The notes beneath the pieces are model-generated. The model was not told where the DNA came from and ran no database searches. It worked only from the letters and a program-made list of their open reading frames with translations. The position numbers and the translations under genes are program-made. From Pseudomonadota bacterium (lineage in GTDB: Bacteria; Desulfobacterota; Desulfobulbia; Desulfobulbales; Desulfocapsaceae), in the NCBI GenBank assembly GCA_018821785.1, contig JAHJLI010000131.1:45769-109768 (forward strand): a DNA stretch of 64,000 bases, read 5' to 3'. Shown here piece after piece: positions 17,117-26,591 of the stretch (position 1 is the first letter of the stretch; the number at the start of each line of letters is the position of its first letter).

Positions 17117-17256
17117 CACACTTTCGTTTTTCCAGGAGAGAGTCAAAATAGGCTTGCTAGAGATCCAGATAAATGCTAGGTGATAGTCTAGTAGTTTGTG
17201 TGGTTGAGGGTTTTTATGCCTTCTTATTGTTAAACCGCTAACTATTGGAGGAGTAA

Positions 17257-19635
17257 ATGTTTTGCCCGCGCCTGGTTTTTTTGTCCCTGCTTTTTCTTAT
17301 GACCGGCTGTATCACTCAAGCCTTGCCGCCTGTCCAATTCGCCCCTCCCATGCAGAAAATCAATTATATGAAGGAGGTCCAGCCGGTACTGGTTAAGCGA
17401 TGCGTCGTTTGCCATAGCTGTTATAATTCACCTTGTCAATTGAAACTCGATTCGTTTGAGGGCTTAGAGCGCGGAGCCAGCAAGAAGGCAGTGTACAACG
17501 CCAGGCGCCTGCAAACCATGGAACCGACACGGCTGTTTATGGATGCTCACACTGTTGACCAGTGGCGAAATAAAGATTTCCACAGTGTAACAGCCAACAC
17601 CGCCGAATGTGGACAGAACAATTCAATACTCCTTCAGCTTCTCAATCATAAAAAAAGCCACTCCATTCAGGACCTAGATGCTTTCAAACCGGAAGAGGAC
17701 GCACTGACCTGTGCCCAGTCGGAAGGCGAACTCGGCGAATATCTTGCCAAACACCCCAACCGGGGTATGCCTTATGGCTTTCCACCGCTGACGGATATTG
17801 AGTTTACATTAATAGCCGGCTGGCTGGCACAAGGCGCTTTAGGGCCAGAAGGGGAGGAAAAAACTCGTCTTGTCGCTGTTCCCCCGCTGGATCAGAAAAA
17901 AATCGCACAATGGGAGACCTTTCTCAACCAAAGCGATGCTAAACACGCGATGACCGCAAGGTATCTTTATGAACACCTCTTTCTTGCCCACATCAAATTT
18001 TCGACTGATTCCAATATTTTTTATGAATTGGTCCGCTCATATACTCCGCCGGGAGCAGCGGTAGCGGTAATCGCCACCGATCTCCCCTACGATAAGCCGG
18101 GTGATGCGGAATTTTATTATCGGTTTCGAAAAATCCATTCTACCATCGTCCATAAAACCCATATGGTTTTTGACCTTTCCGACGCACAATATGAGAGGTT
18201 TCATGAGTTGTTCATCAAGCCTGATTGGCTGCTTACACCGAAGCTTGTCGGTTATGATCCCAAGATCAGCGCCAATCCTTTCAAGGCCTTCGAGCAGATT
18301 CCAACTCTTTCGCGTTATCAATTTCTTCTCGATAACATCCACTACATTATCATGACCTTTATCCGCGGGCCGGTTTGCAAAGGTCAAGTCGCTCTTAATG
18401 TAGTGCGGGATCATTTCTGGTTGGTCTTTCTCGATCCGCAATATGACCTCTTTGTACAGAATCCGCAATTCTTGACGAAGTACTCGGATCTTCTGGAGAT
18501 GCCTCTTATGGAGGACAATTTTTTTGAGTTGTTTAAGGCAACAATCAAGAGAGACTATCGTAAAAAGGCTTCAGAATTTGCCCAAAAACGGCAAGCGTAC
18601 TATTCGTCCCATTATCGTTATCAAGAGCCGGGCGCGGTGGCAATCTGGCGTGGTGGCAAGCCCTCTGACAGTCCCCTGTTGACGGTGTTTCGCCACTTTG
18701 ACAGTGCTTCTGTGCATGCCGGACCGTTGGGAAACCTGCCCGGTACGATATGGGTGATGGACTATCCCCTGCTCGAACGTATCTATTACTCTCTGGTGGC
18801 CGGGTTCAATGTGTTTGGACATGCGATGCATCAGGCCTCTATTCGTGTGTATATGGATGAGCTTCGCCAGGAGGGAGAGACATATTTCATCGATTTCATG
18901 CCGACAAATCGTCGTAATACAATGATGAAGGAATGGTATGGCGGCATGGATCTGGACAAGGTAAATATCGATTACTGCAAATCTGATCTAGAAGCCGGCT
19001 TTGTCTTTAAAACCGACGATCCGAAGCGAGAATTCATTGAATATCTGGTGGACAAGCACTTTCTCCCGGACACGGGGATGCGCTTTGACCGGAATTATCT
19101 GCGAGCAGGGGAAGAGCACCCGCCGTTGCTCGAAGATTATAAGAAATTTGAAGACTATATTCAGGGGTTTCTTGCTGTCACCAAACCGGGCACGTCTTTT
19201 TTCACCCAAGTTGCCGATCATAATGCCAACCTTGCTTATGTCCGAATTGTGGCGGACAAGGAAGAGGACGATGTCTATATCTCCATCGTTGTCAATCGCT
19301 GGCATGATGATGTCACCAGCATTTTTGGCGAGGAGTTGCGGTTGCGGCCGGAAAAAGACAGTGCGGCATTTATCGAAGGTTTCGTCGGTTCCTATCCCAA
19401 CTATTTTCTTGAGGTGAAGGTTGATGAACTTCCTGAGTTTTTCCATATGTTGAAAACCTACAATGGGAGTCCTCAATCTTTGAGATTGCTTGATAAATTT
19501 GGGGTAAATCGAGCGAGACAAGACTTCTGGCAGGTATATGATAGATTCCAGAAAAAATTCGATGCCTCGGATCCGGTGCAGGCAGGTCTTTTTGACCTGA
19601 ATCGCTATCACTATCTGGCCAGGACTGCAAAATGA
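17257..19635 (+). CDS. cti: Fatty acid cis/trans isomerase (Cti)
   Basis: 792 aa periplasmic c-type cytochrome, the usual Cti length. Signal peptide with a lipobox-like LMTGC (Cys18), then the haem motif CVVCH (C49, C52, H53) followed by SCYNSPCQLKL as in Cti of Pseudomonas and Vibrio; further family marks are HPNRGMPYGFPPL and the long C-terminal domain. Cti converts cis- to trans-unsaturated acyl chains in membrane lipids without de novo synthesis, an immediate response to solvents, heat or osmotic stress. TTGGAGGAG supports ATG 17257. It is a single gene facing a convergent diguanylate cyclase gene. Confidence 0.92.
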   Translation: MFCPRLVFLSLLFLMTGCITQALPPVQFAPPMQKINYMKEVQPVLVKRCVVCHSCYNSPCQLKLDSFEGLERGASKKAVYNARRLQTMEPTRLFMDAHTVDQWRNKDFHSVTANTAECGQNNSILLQLLNHKKSHSIQDLDAFKPEEDALTCAQSEGELGEYLAKHPNRGMPYGFPPLTDIEFTLIAGWLAQGALGPEGEEKTRLVAVPPLDQKKIAQWETFLNQSDAKHAMTARYLYEHLFLAHIKFSTDSNIFYELVRSYTPPGAAVAVIATDLPYDKPGDAEFYYRFRKIHSTIVHKTHMVFDLSDAQYERFHELFIKPDWLLTPKLVGYDPKISANPFKAFEQIPTLSRYQFLLDNIHYIIMTFIRGPVCKGQVALNVVRDHFWLVFLDPQYDLFVQNPQFLTKYSDLLEMPLMEDNFFELFKATIKRDYRKKASEFAQKRQAYYSSHYRYQEPGAVAIWRGGKPSDSPLLTVFRHFDSASVHAGPLGNLPGTIWVMDYPLLERIYYSLVAGFNVFGHAMHQASIRVYMDELRQEGETYFIDFMPTNRRNTMMKEWYGGMDLDKVNIDYCKSDLEAGFVFKTDDPKREFIEYLVDKHFLPDTGMRFDRNYLRAGEEHPPLLEDYKKFEDYIQGFLAVTKPGTSFFTQVADHNANLAYVRIVADKEEDDVYISIVVNRWHDDVTSIFGEELRLRPEKDSAAFIEGFVGSYPNYFLEVKVDELPEFFHMLKTYNGSPQSLRLLDKFGVNRARQDFWQVYDRFQKKFDASDPVQAGLFDLNRYHYLARTAK

Positions 19636-19687
19636 TACCTGTCTGGATTTGGGGAAAATGGCGAGATGGAAGCCGTGTCGGAGAAGC

Positions 19688-21595
19688 TCAACGCGGTGGA
19701 TGTGGGTCAGGGAGAGACGTCAAGGCTATTTCGACCCGGTTGCGGCCGCCTGCCTTGGCTTGGTAGAGAGCCTGATCGGCATTTTTAATCAATTCTCCGG
19801 CATTGTGAAAATCAGGGCGCCATGTGGCAACTCCGATGCTGATGGTAAGGCGAATTTGCAGGTCATCGGAGATACGTATTTCATGGTTTTCAACTGATCT
19901 GCGCAGCCGTTCGGCAAGCTGGCAGGAGTCGGCGGCGCCGCTTCTGGCGCTGATAACCAGGAATTCCTCGCCTCCCCATCTGCTGACCATGTCATAACTT
20001 CTGGCTTTTTCCTCTAGTAGTCTGGTGAGTTGCCTCAACACCGCGTCTCCGCGATCATGGCCATAGGTGTCGTTGATCTGTTTGAAATGGTCGATGTCGA
20101 TCATCAGGCACGACAAGGGCTCGCCGTAACGCTGCACCTCTGAAACAAGGTTTCTGAGTCTTTGCAGAGCGCTTCGTCGATTGGGCAGTCCGGTGAGAAA
20201 ATCGGTCATTGCCATGTTCTGTAATTTCCGATTGGCGGATGCCAGTTTGTCAGCATATCGACGGATGACCTCACGGTCGTTGGAGATAGTCTGTTGTGAG
20301 CGAATGAGCCGTTCACCGCTTGCGATTCTCGCCTGGAGTACCTTGGGAGTGAAGGGTTTAATGATATAGTCATCCGCTCCTGCGTCAAAGGCCTGGACCA
20401 ATTCGTCATCCGATTCGTTGCTGGTCAACATGATTATATACATGTGCTGGGTGACGCTGGTTTTGCGGAGGATTTTACAAAGATCAATGCCGCTGAGCCC
20501 AGGCATAAGCCAGTCGGTAATGAGCACCTGCGGGCGATGCTCGAGGGCAAGTTTCAGAGCTTCAGCGCCGTTTTTGGCGAGGATCAGGGCGCGGTGTTCG
20601 GCGCTGAGCATTTTCTCGAGACAGAGCAGAGTTATCGGTTCGTCATCGGCAGCGAGGATAGTGAGGGTTTCCTGCTTTTCGGGGGTTACCTCCAGGGACA
20701 CATCATTCATGGTTTTTATCTGGTGATAATTCGGGCAGTGCAAGGTGGGAACCTCGAAGAACTCGCAGGCTGCTTGCCAGGAGGCCACGAGTTGATCGAA
20801 AAAAGGGCCGAATTGTTCCACTGGCAGAGACTGCTCTTCAGCCTGCTGTTCAACTGTTAAAAAAGTGTCGGCAAGGGGCAGCTCAAAGAGACAGATTTTG
20901 GCAATGTGATTGGCCAAAGTGAGGATTTTGCGGGTCTTTGCGGCAGTTCGACAAAAAGGTTCGCCGTTTGCTTGATAGGCGGGCACCCTGAGCGCTCGGA
21001 TCAGCGGCTTTGGCAGATGCCAGCTGGCGAGCAGATTACAGGTAAGATCGGTCGTCGAGATGCCAAAAAGCTGCTTTTCCTTCTGCTCGGTCTTGCCGGG
21101 GTGGAAATTTTTAATCAGAAGGTGGCCATATTCTTCAGGAAATGCGGAGGCCAATGCCAGATCGCCAATAGTACTGAGAACGCCGTAGGTAAAGAATTGC
21201 TGTGGATCATTGCGCTGCTGAATCGCCAGCGCCCGTGCAGCGGCTCCTCGGGCCAAAGATTTTTGCCAAAATCGTTGATAGTCAAAATGCGGGCATTTGC
21301 CGTATCGGTATTGGCCGAGAAGAGAAAAAATTATTGCTATATTGGCTATTGTTTCCTGGCCAAGGGTGGTCAGGGCCAAGGCAATCGACTCTCCCGGTGC
21401 GGTGCCGACGAGGGGGCTGTTTACATAACGGAGCAGATCAGTCGCGAATTTGGGATTGCCAACAATGAGTTGAGAACAGGTTTCTTGAGAAGCATGTTGA
21501 TCATAACAATGGTACGCGAGATCCATGGCGAATGCCGACGGAGTAGGCAGTGATTTTGTTTTGCAAATAAGATTAAATGCCTGGTTCGTTTCCAT
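19688..21595 (-). CDS. HDOD - receiver - GGDEF diguanylate cyclase
   Basis: 635 aa. Residues about 15-215 are an HDOD domain (GNPKFATDLLRYVNSPL, ALTTLGQETIANI). About 310-430 is a receiver with ILAADDEP, phospho-acceptor Asp in VLITDWLMPG and Lys in YIIKPF. About 460-625 is a GGDEF domain with an intact GGEEF active site (541-545) and an RxxD inhibitory site (RSYD) five residues upstream, so a functional, product-inhibited c-di-GMP synthase is expected. Putting the HDOD domain ahead of REC-GGDEF is less usual than single REC-GGDEF proteins. No kinase lies nearby. Confidence 0.9.
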   Translation of the reverse strand: METNQAFNLICKTKSLPTPSAFAMDLAYHCYDQHASQETCSQLIVGNPKFATDLLRYVNSPLVGTAPGESIALALTTLGQETIANIAIIFSLLGQYRYGKCPHFDYQRFWQKSLARGAAARALAIQQRNDPQQFFTYGVLSTIGDLALASAFPEEYGHLLIKNFHPGKTEQKEKQLFGISTTDLTCNLLASWHLPKPLIRALRVPAYQANGEPFCRTAAKTRKILTLANHIAKICLFELPLADTFLTVEQQAEEQSLPVEQFGPFFDQLVASWQAACEFFEVPTLHCPNYHQIKTMNDVSLEVTPEKQETLTILAADDEPITLLCLEKMLSAEHRALILAKNGAEALKLALEHRPQVLITDWLMPGLSGIDLCKILRKTSVTQHMYIIMLTSNESDDELVQAFDAGADDYIIKPFTPKVLQARIASGERLIRSQQTISNDREVIRRYADKLASANRKLQNMAMTDFLTGLPNRRSALQRLRNLVSEVQRYGEPLSCLMIDIDHFKQINDTYGHDRGDAVLRQLTRLLEEKARSYDMVSRWGGEEFLVISARSGAADSCQLAERLRRSVENHEIRISDDLQIRLTISIGVATWRPDFHNAGELIKNADQALYQAKAGGRNRVEIALTSLPDPHPPR

Positions 21596-21901
21596 ATCTG
21601 TTCATTTGGCGGACTGTCGGCAAGGCTGATGCTGATGCTGCTCAATTACTAAAAACTGTTGATTTTGACTATAGCAGAAAACATCAACTATTGGCTAAGA
21701 ATATTTTTCGCGCAGCTATCTGCCATGTTCTGCCGACCCCTTGTAGCTTGAGGCGCGAAGGGTTCCGTGGAATACTAATACGTGGGGAAGTGGAGTGAAA
21801 CGTTTTCACCAAAGACATATCTGTGTCCTTCAAATATTCAGGACAGTATGGTATTGTCGCGGATTCGGTTTAATACGGAAACTTTATAGCAAGGAATCGA
21901 G
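21596..21901. other. Intergenic region, divergent promoters expected
   Basis: A 306-bp gap between the divergent HDOD-REC-GGDEF and ccdA genes. The only notable motif is GTGAAACGTTTTCAC (21795-21809), a palindrome with 6-bp arms resembling a LacI-family operator. I see no convincing sigma-70 or sigma-54 promoter. Confidence 0.3.
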
Positions 21902-22654
21902 ATGGGCGTGCAGGTTGAAGTAAGTCAGTGGCTGGGGCAGGTGGCGGGGATCTTACCGTTTGGATATGCTTTTGGAGCCGGCATGGTGTCGGCAGTCAAT
22001 CCCTGCGGTTTTGCGTTGCTGCCTGTCTACCTAACGCTTTATCTGGGCGCGGAAGATAGCCGGTTTCGCGACCGATCATTGTTTCTCAGGCTGATGAAGG
22101 CCTTTTGGATAGCTTTGGTAGTGACATCCGGTTTTGCCTTACTTTTTGGCGTCGTTGGGGCTATTGTTGCGGCCGGCGGCACCTTTCTGATGGGGGTAAT
22201 GCCCTGGATTGCAGTTATCGTTGGTTTGACCTTGATGCTTCTTGGGGTCTGGATGTTCCTCGGGAATACCCTGTCGGCCCACTTTTTTCTTGGTCTCGCT
22301 GGGAAAATTGGTGATCCGAGAGAAATGTCAGTTCTTGGGTTTTTTCTCTTCGGTGTGGCATTCGGGGCGACTTCACTTGGCTGTACCCTGCCAATTTTTC
22401 TTATGGTTGTAGGTAGTTCAGCGACAGCAGGAGATTTTGCAGCGGGTATCCTCCAGTTTCTCAGCTACATTCTTGGTATGGGGTGCGTTATGCAGATCCT
22501 CACTCTTGGCATCGCTGTGGTGAAAGAAGGTGTCGTTGTCGGTGCTTTGCGTCGGGTGTTGCCCTACGTCCAAAAGGTCTCCGCTCTGCTTCTCCTGGTC
22601 GCCGGGGGGTACATTATCTTTTACTGGTTGTCCAGCGGCCTGCTTCTGGAATAA
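21902..22654 (+). CDS. ccdA: CcdA-family thiol-electron transporter (cytochrome c biogenesis)
   Basis: 250 aa, about six to seven membrane helices. The two conserved cysteine sites are present: NPCGFALLP in the first helix and LGCTLP in the fourth. CcdA/DsbD-gamma proteins carry reducing equivalents from cytoplasmic thioredoxin across the membrane to periplasmic CcsX/ResA/TlpA-like proteins that keep apocytochrome c haem-site cysteines reduced; DsrJ and Cti in this window are such clients. AAGGA lies 8 nt upstream of ATG 21902. Some relatives serve methylamine dehydrogenase maturation or metal transport. Confidence 0.85.
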   Translation: MGVQVEVSQWLGQVAGILPFGYAFGAGMVSAVNPCGFALLPVYLTLYLGAEDSRFRDRSLFLRLMKAFWIALVVTSGFALLFGVVGAIVAAGGTFLMGVMPWIAVIVGLTLMLLGVWMFLGNTLSAHFFLGLAGKIGDPREMSVLGFFLFGVAFGATSLGCTLPIFLMVVGSSATAGDFAAGILQFLSYILGMGCVMQILTLGIAVVKEGVVVGALRRVLPYVQKVSALLLLVAGGYIIFYWLSSGLLLE

Positions 22655-22727
22655 CTCTTTTTTTGCATTCGGAACCGTCCTGTTCGACCTGAGTAGCTTA
22701 GAAATTCATTGCTTGTTTTTTTTTGAG

Positions 22728-22770
22728 AATGAATTTCGTGAAGGTACTTATCCTTCCTTGTGGAGGGGGA
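22728..22770 (+). repeat. Dispersed hairpin element, copy 3
   Basis: AATGAATTTCGTGAAGGTACTTAT head followed by a weak CCTTCC..GGAGGGGG hairpin; a second short hairpin CGAG...CTCG follows at about 22778-22797. It lies 35 nt upstream of the rarD start, in the same orientation. Confidence 0.6.
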
Positions 22771-22804
22771 GTTTGACGAGGTTTCAGGTTTTCTCGGGGG
22801 ATCG

Positions 22805-23707
22805 ATGAAAAAATATGCTGGGGTGCTGGCTGCGGCCGGTGCCTATATACTTTGGGGCGTGCTGCCGGCCTACTGGAAACTTTTGCGCGAGGTGCCGGCT
22901 TATGAAATTCTTAGCCACCGAATAGTCTGGTCGCTCCTGTTGACCCTCGGCTTCATTGTTCTGCTTGGCCGAAAAGACACTTTTCTTAGGGCGGCAAGAG
23001 AGCGGAAAAACCGCATTACATTTTCCACCACAGCCCTTCTTCTGGCAATCAATTGGTTACTGTATATCTGGGCGGTCAACGCCGGTTTTATTGTTGAAGC
23101 AAGTCTTGGATATTTTATCAACCCCTTGATAAACGTGTTGTTCGGTATGGTTTTCTTTCGGGAAAGACTGCGCGCCATGCAATGGGCGGCAATCTTTTTT
23201 GCTTTTCTTGGGGTCCTCTACCTTACTTTCTACTACGGCCAATTTCCCTGGATTGCCATGGTGTTGGCTGTGACTTTTGCAATTTACGGACTCCTTCATA
23301 AAAAAAATCCCCTTGGTCCGCTTGATGGCCTGTGCCTGGAGACGGGGGTTTTCTTTATACCATGCGTGGTCTTTCTAGTCGGTCTTGAATATACTCAAGG
23401 TGGTTCATTCGGCCACATAGGCCTTCATGGGTCATTGCTCCTGGCTGGAGCCGGCATTATCACCACAGTGCCCTTGCTGCTCTTTGGCTATGCGGCACAT
23501 AAAATCCCCCTTTCCACTCTTGGGCTCCTCCAATATCTCGCACCTTCGATCAACCTTCTTCTCGGGGTGTATGTCTATGGCGAAGACTTCAGTCGCGAGA
23601 GGATGGTGGGCTTTCTTTTTATTTGGATTGGGATTGCGCTTTATGTTGCGGAAAATATGCTTTGTCGTCTCAGGGCGAAAAGAAGTGCATTGGCTGACCG
23701 GAATTAA
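22805..23707 (+). CDS. rarD: RarD-type EamA-family transporter
   Basis: 300 aa, ten hydrophobic helices in two EamA halves. RarD-specific motifs: GAYILWGVLPAYWKLL, HRIVWSLLL, INWLLYIWAVN, EASLGYFINPLINVL and LQYLAPSINLLLGV. The family is linked to chloramphenicol sensitivity and probable amino acid or metabolite efflux; the natural substrate is not certain. ATG 22805 begins the first helix; the longer frame to 22760 runs into the dispersed element. The stop overlaps that of convergent tex by 4 bp. Confidence 0.85.
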   Translation: MKKYAGVLAAAGAYILWGVLPAYWKLLREVPAYEILSHRIVWSLLLTLGFIVLLGRKDTFLRAARERKNRITFSTTALLLAINWLLYIWAVNAGFIVEASLGYFINPLINVLFGMVFFRERLRAMQWAAIFFAFLGVLYLTFYYGQFPWIAMVLAVTFAIYGLLHKKNPLGPLDGLCLETGVFFIPCVVFLVGLEYTQGGSFGHIGLHGSLLLAGAGIITTVPLLLFGYAAHKIPLSTLGLLQYLAPSINLLLGVYVYGEDFSRERMVGFLFIWIGIALYVAENMLCRLRAKRSALADRN

Positions 23708-25845
23708 GCCTTGCAATCAAGGTTTTTTCGCATTGACAGGGCGATCCGGTTTCTCTTCTGATCAATTTCCATAACTCGGACCTCGACCTTTTGTCCGACT
23801 TTCACTACTTCGCCGGGGTCTTTGACAAAACGGTCGGCAAGTTGGCTGACATGGATGAGACCGTTCTGTTTGATACCAATATCGGCAAAGGCGCCAAATT
23901 TTGTGACATTGGTGATTATAGCCGGTAGACGCATGCCTTCATGCAAATCATCCATGCTGCGCAGCCCCTCGGCGAAGCGAAACTGCTCGAAGGATTGTCG
24001 CGGATCTCTGCCGGGTTTGGCGAGTTCGGCCATGATATCGATGAGGGTCGGCAGGCCGACCGAGTCATCTATGTAACGCTTGAGATCAATACTTTGCCGC
24101 ACCGCTTCAGACTGCAGGAGTTCTTCGACCTTCACACCAGCGTCTGCAGCCATATTTTTTACTAGAGAATACCGTTCCGGGTGCACTGCACTGGCATCAA
24201 GGATATTGCTGCCGCTATGGATGCGCAGGAAACCGGCGCATTGCTCGAAAGCTTTCGGGCCAAGGCGGGCAACCTTCAGCAGTTCCCGGCGGTTGGCAAA
24301 GGGCCCGTTGCTGTTTCTGTAGGCGATGATGTTGTCGGCCAGCGTCGGGCCGAGGCCGGAGACATAGGTCAGGAGGTCGCTGCTGGCGGTGTTCAGTTCA
24401 ACGCCGACGCTGTTGACACAACTCTCCACGACATCCTGCAGGCCTTTCTTCAGTTCCCCTTGGTTAACGTCGTGTTGGTATTGGCCGACACCAATGGATT
24501 TAGGGTCGATCTTTACCAGCTCGGCCAGGGGATCCTGAAGTCGCCTGCCGATGGAAATTGCACCGCGAACGGTAATATCTTGGTCAGGGAACTCCGTCCG
24601 GGCATTTTCCGAGGCGGAATAGATCGACGCGCCATCTTCGTTTACCAGCGTGATAATGATTTGCCGGTCAAGACCCAGTGCCCGGATGAATTCCTCGGTC
24701 TCTCGGCCGGCAGTGCCGTTGCCGACACTAATAGCCTCGATTCGGTGTTTTTCTACCAGCTCGCGGATGATTTCCCCCGCCTCAACAAGTTTGCTGCCGC
24801 CGTGGGTGGGAAAGATGGTGGTGGTGTCGAGAAGTTTTCCCTGACCGTCGAGGCAGACAACCTTGGCCCCGGTCCGATATCCTGGGTCGAGGGCCAGCAC
24901 CCGTTTTTGGCCGAGGGGTGGGGCCAGCAGCAGCTGGCGGAGATTGTCGGCAAAAACCCTGATGGCTTCGTCGTCGGCTCGGGTTTTAAGATTACCCGCC
25001 AGTTCATTTTCTAAAGTAGGGGCAAGAAGCCTTTGGTAACAGTCGTCGAGGGCCATGGCCACTTCATTCTGCCATGGGCCTGCCGTTAAATGCCTTTTTT
25101 TCAGGAGACGCAAAGCGTTTTCTTCGGGCGGCCTGATGGTAAGGGTGAGAATCTTTTCCTGGGCGCCGCGGAACATGGCGAGCAGTCGGTGGCCAGGAGC
25201 CTTGCCTGCAGGTTCGCGCCAGTCAAAGTAATCGGTGTATTTTTCGCCCTGGGCCATATTTTTTTTCACCACCTTGGATTCAATGGTTGCCTGTTCGTGG
25301 AAGAGGCGGCGCAGTTCGGCCCTGGTTGGCTGATTTTCGCTGAAGTTTTCGGCAATGATATCTCTGGCCCCGGCCAAGGCATCTTCGTCGGAGGCGACCC
25401 CTTTATCCAAGTTGTGGAAGAGATGTAGTTGAAGCGGTTGGGTGCCTCTTAAAAGCATTTCGGCAAGGGGTTCAAGCCCCCTTTCCCTGGCAGCAAGGCC
25501 ACGGGTCTTACGTTTTGGCCGATATGGCAGATAGATGTCTTCGAGTTCGGTAAGACTGGCAGCTTTCCCGAGTTGTTTCTTGAGCGTTTCGTCGAGCAGG
25601 CCGATTTTGGTGAGGGTCTCGAGAATGGTTTGGCGACGCTTATCAACGTCTACCAGTTTCTGGTGCTGCTCTCGAATTGCGGCTATAGCAACTTCATCGA
25701 GTGACCCGGTAAGCTCTTTGCGGTAGCGGGCGATAAATGGCACGGTGCCGCCATCTCCGAGCAACCCGAGGGTATTGCTGACCTGTTGCTCCCTAAGACT
25801 CAGTCGTCCAGCTATCTGCTGGGAATACGTTGTTGATTCGGTCAT
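23704..25845 (-). CDS. tex: Tex family RNA-binding transcription accessory protein
   Basis: 713 aa, typical Tex length. N-terminal helical Tex region with VPFIARYRKELTGSLDE; YqgF/RNase H-like domain about 320-450 (ALDPGYRTGAKVVCLDG); tandem helix-hairpin-helix region about 480-600 (NTASSDLLTYVSGLGPTLADNI); S1 RNA-binding domain at the C-terminus (GMRLPAIITNVTKFGAFADI ... GLIHVSQLADRFVKDP). Tex-like proteins bind RNA and affect transcription and translation; the exact role is unsettled. Single gene, start ATG 25845. Confidence 0.95.
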   Translation of the reverse strand: MTESTTYSQQIAGRLSLREQQVSNTLGLLGDGGTVPFIARYRKELTGSLDEVAIAAIREQHQKLVDVDKRRQTILETLTKIGLLDETLKKQLGKAASLTELEDIYLPYRPKRKTRGLAARERGLEPLAEMLLRGTQPLQLHLFHNLDKGVASDEDALAGARDIIAENFSENQPTRAELRRLFHEQATIESKVVKKNMAQGEKYTDYFDWREPAGKAPGHRLLAMFRGAQEKILTLTIRPPEENALRLLKKRHLTAGPWQNEVAMALDDCYQRLLAPTLENELAGNLKTRADDEAIRVFADNLRQLLLAPPLGQKRVLALDPGYRTGAKVVCLDGQGKLLDTTTIFPTHGGSKLVEAGEIIRELVEKHRIEAISVGNGTAGRETEEFIRALGLDRQIIITLVNEDGASIYSASENARTEFPDQDITVRGAISIGRRLQDPLAELVKIDPKSIGVGQYQHDVNQGELKKGLQDVVESCVNSVGVELNTASSDLLTYVSGLGPTLADNIIAYRNSNGPFANRRELLKVARLGPKAFEQCAGFLRIHSGSNILDASAVHPERYSLVKNMAADAGVKVEELLQSEAVRQSIDLKRYIDDSVGLPTLIDIMAELAKPGRDPRQSFEQFRFAEGLRSMDDLHEGMRLPAIITNVTKFGAFADIGIKQNGLIHVSQLADRFVKDPGEVVKVGQKVEVRVMEIDQKRNRIALSMRKNLDCKA

Positions 25846-26052
25846 TTTTTATCGTTTACAGGCTATCCCGCTTATCGGGGGAGCGGTTGAGGAATGGGCA
25901 GAAGGAAAATTTGCTGGATACTAGCCCGATGGCCGGAAGAATGCAAGAGGCCGGTTGGTGATAGAAACAGTTTGATATTCGGAGACAGAGAAGATATGGT
26001 AAAATCACGTATCAGCGAGGTACCCAGAAGACCAATTACCCAGGAAAAGCGT

Positions 26053-26544
26053 ATGGACCATAAACTGGAAATTTTGACTGCGAGCCTTCCCAAGGCAATG
26101 CTGCAGGCCCTTACCCCTGAGGCTATTGCGGCTGTTCCCAGCCACTTTCTAAGGGGCGATATGATTGCCATGTTTGCATTCCCTTTTAAAATCGGCAGGG
26201 AGTCAAGGGTAGCAAAAGTCGACGGACGGCTGGTAAGAATGGAGAGGCCCAAAAAGGACGACGGCGATCCCTCTAATGATGTTTATCTCATCGATCGTGG
26301 TCATCGGCTGAATATCTCAAGGGAACATTTTGAGATTGTTAAAAAGGATGGCGCCTATTTCTTGGTCGACAGGGGCAGCGCCTGCGGCACGAAGATCGGA
26401 GGGAGAAATGTCGGAGGGGATGATGTCGGAGGAACAAACGTTCTGCATGACGGTGACGAGATTGCCGTCGGTGCTGTCGGCACCCCGTATGTTTTTCGCT
26501 TTATATCTTTCGACGAGTATTGCGTGGCCAGAAAGACAGAGTAA
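26053..26544 (+). CDS. FHA-domain protein
   Basis: 163 aa from ATG 26053, which has AGGA 7 nt upstream; ATG 25996 would add 19 residues. The FHA domain covers about 35-155: FKIGRES, ISREHFEIVKKDGAYFLVDRG, SACGTKIGGR, HDGDEIAVG. The Arg/Ser/His/Asn-type phosphopeptide-binding residues GR, S and H are seen. A Gly-rich run GGRNVGGDDVGGTN extends one loop. FHA modules bind phosphothreonine; no Ser/Thr kinase is nearby, so the partner is unknown. It faces folP convergently. Confidence 0.75.
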   Translation: MDHKLEILTASLPKAMLQALTPEAIAAVPSHFLRGDMIAMFAFPFKIGRESRVAKVDGRLVRMERPKKDDGDPSNDVYLIDRGHRLNISREHFEIVKKDGAYFLVDRGSACGTKIGGRNVGGDDVGGTNVLHDGDEIAVGAVGTPYVFRFISFDEYCVARKTE

Positions 26545-26591
26545 GCTGGCGATAGATCCGTGGATAACAGGAAGGGTGCCCTGCCGATTTT

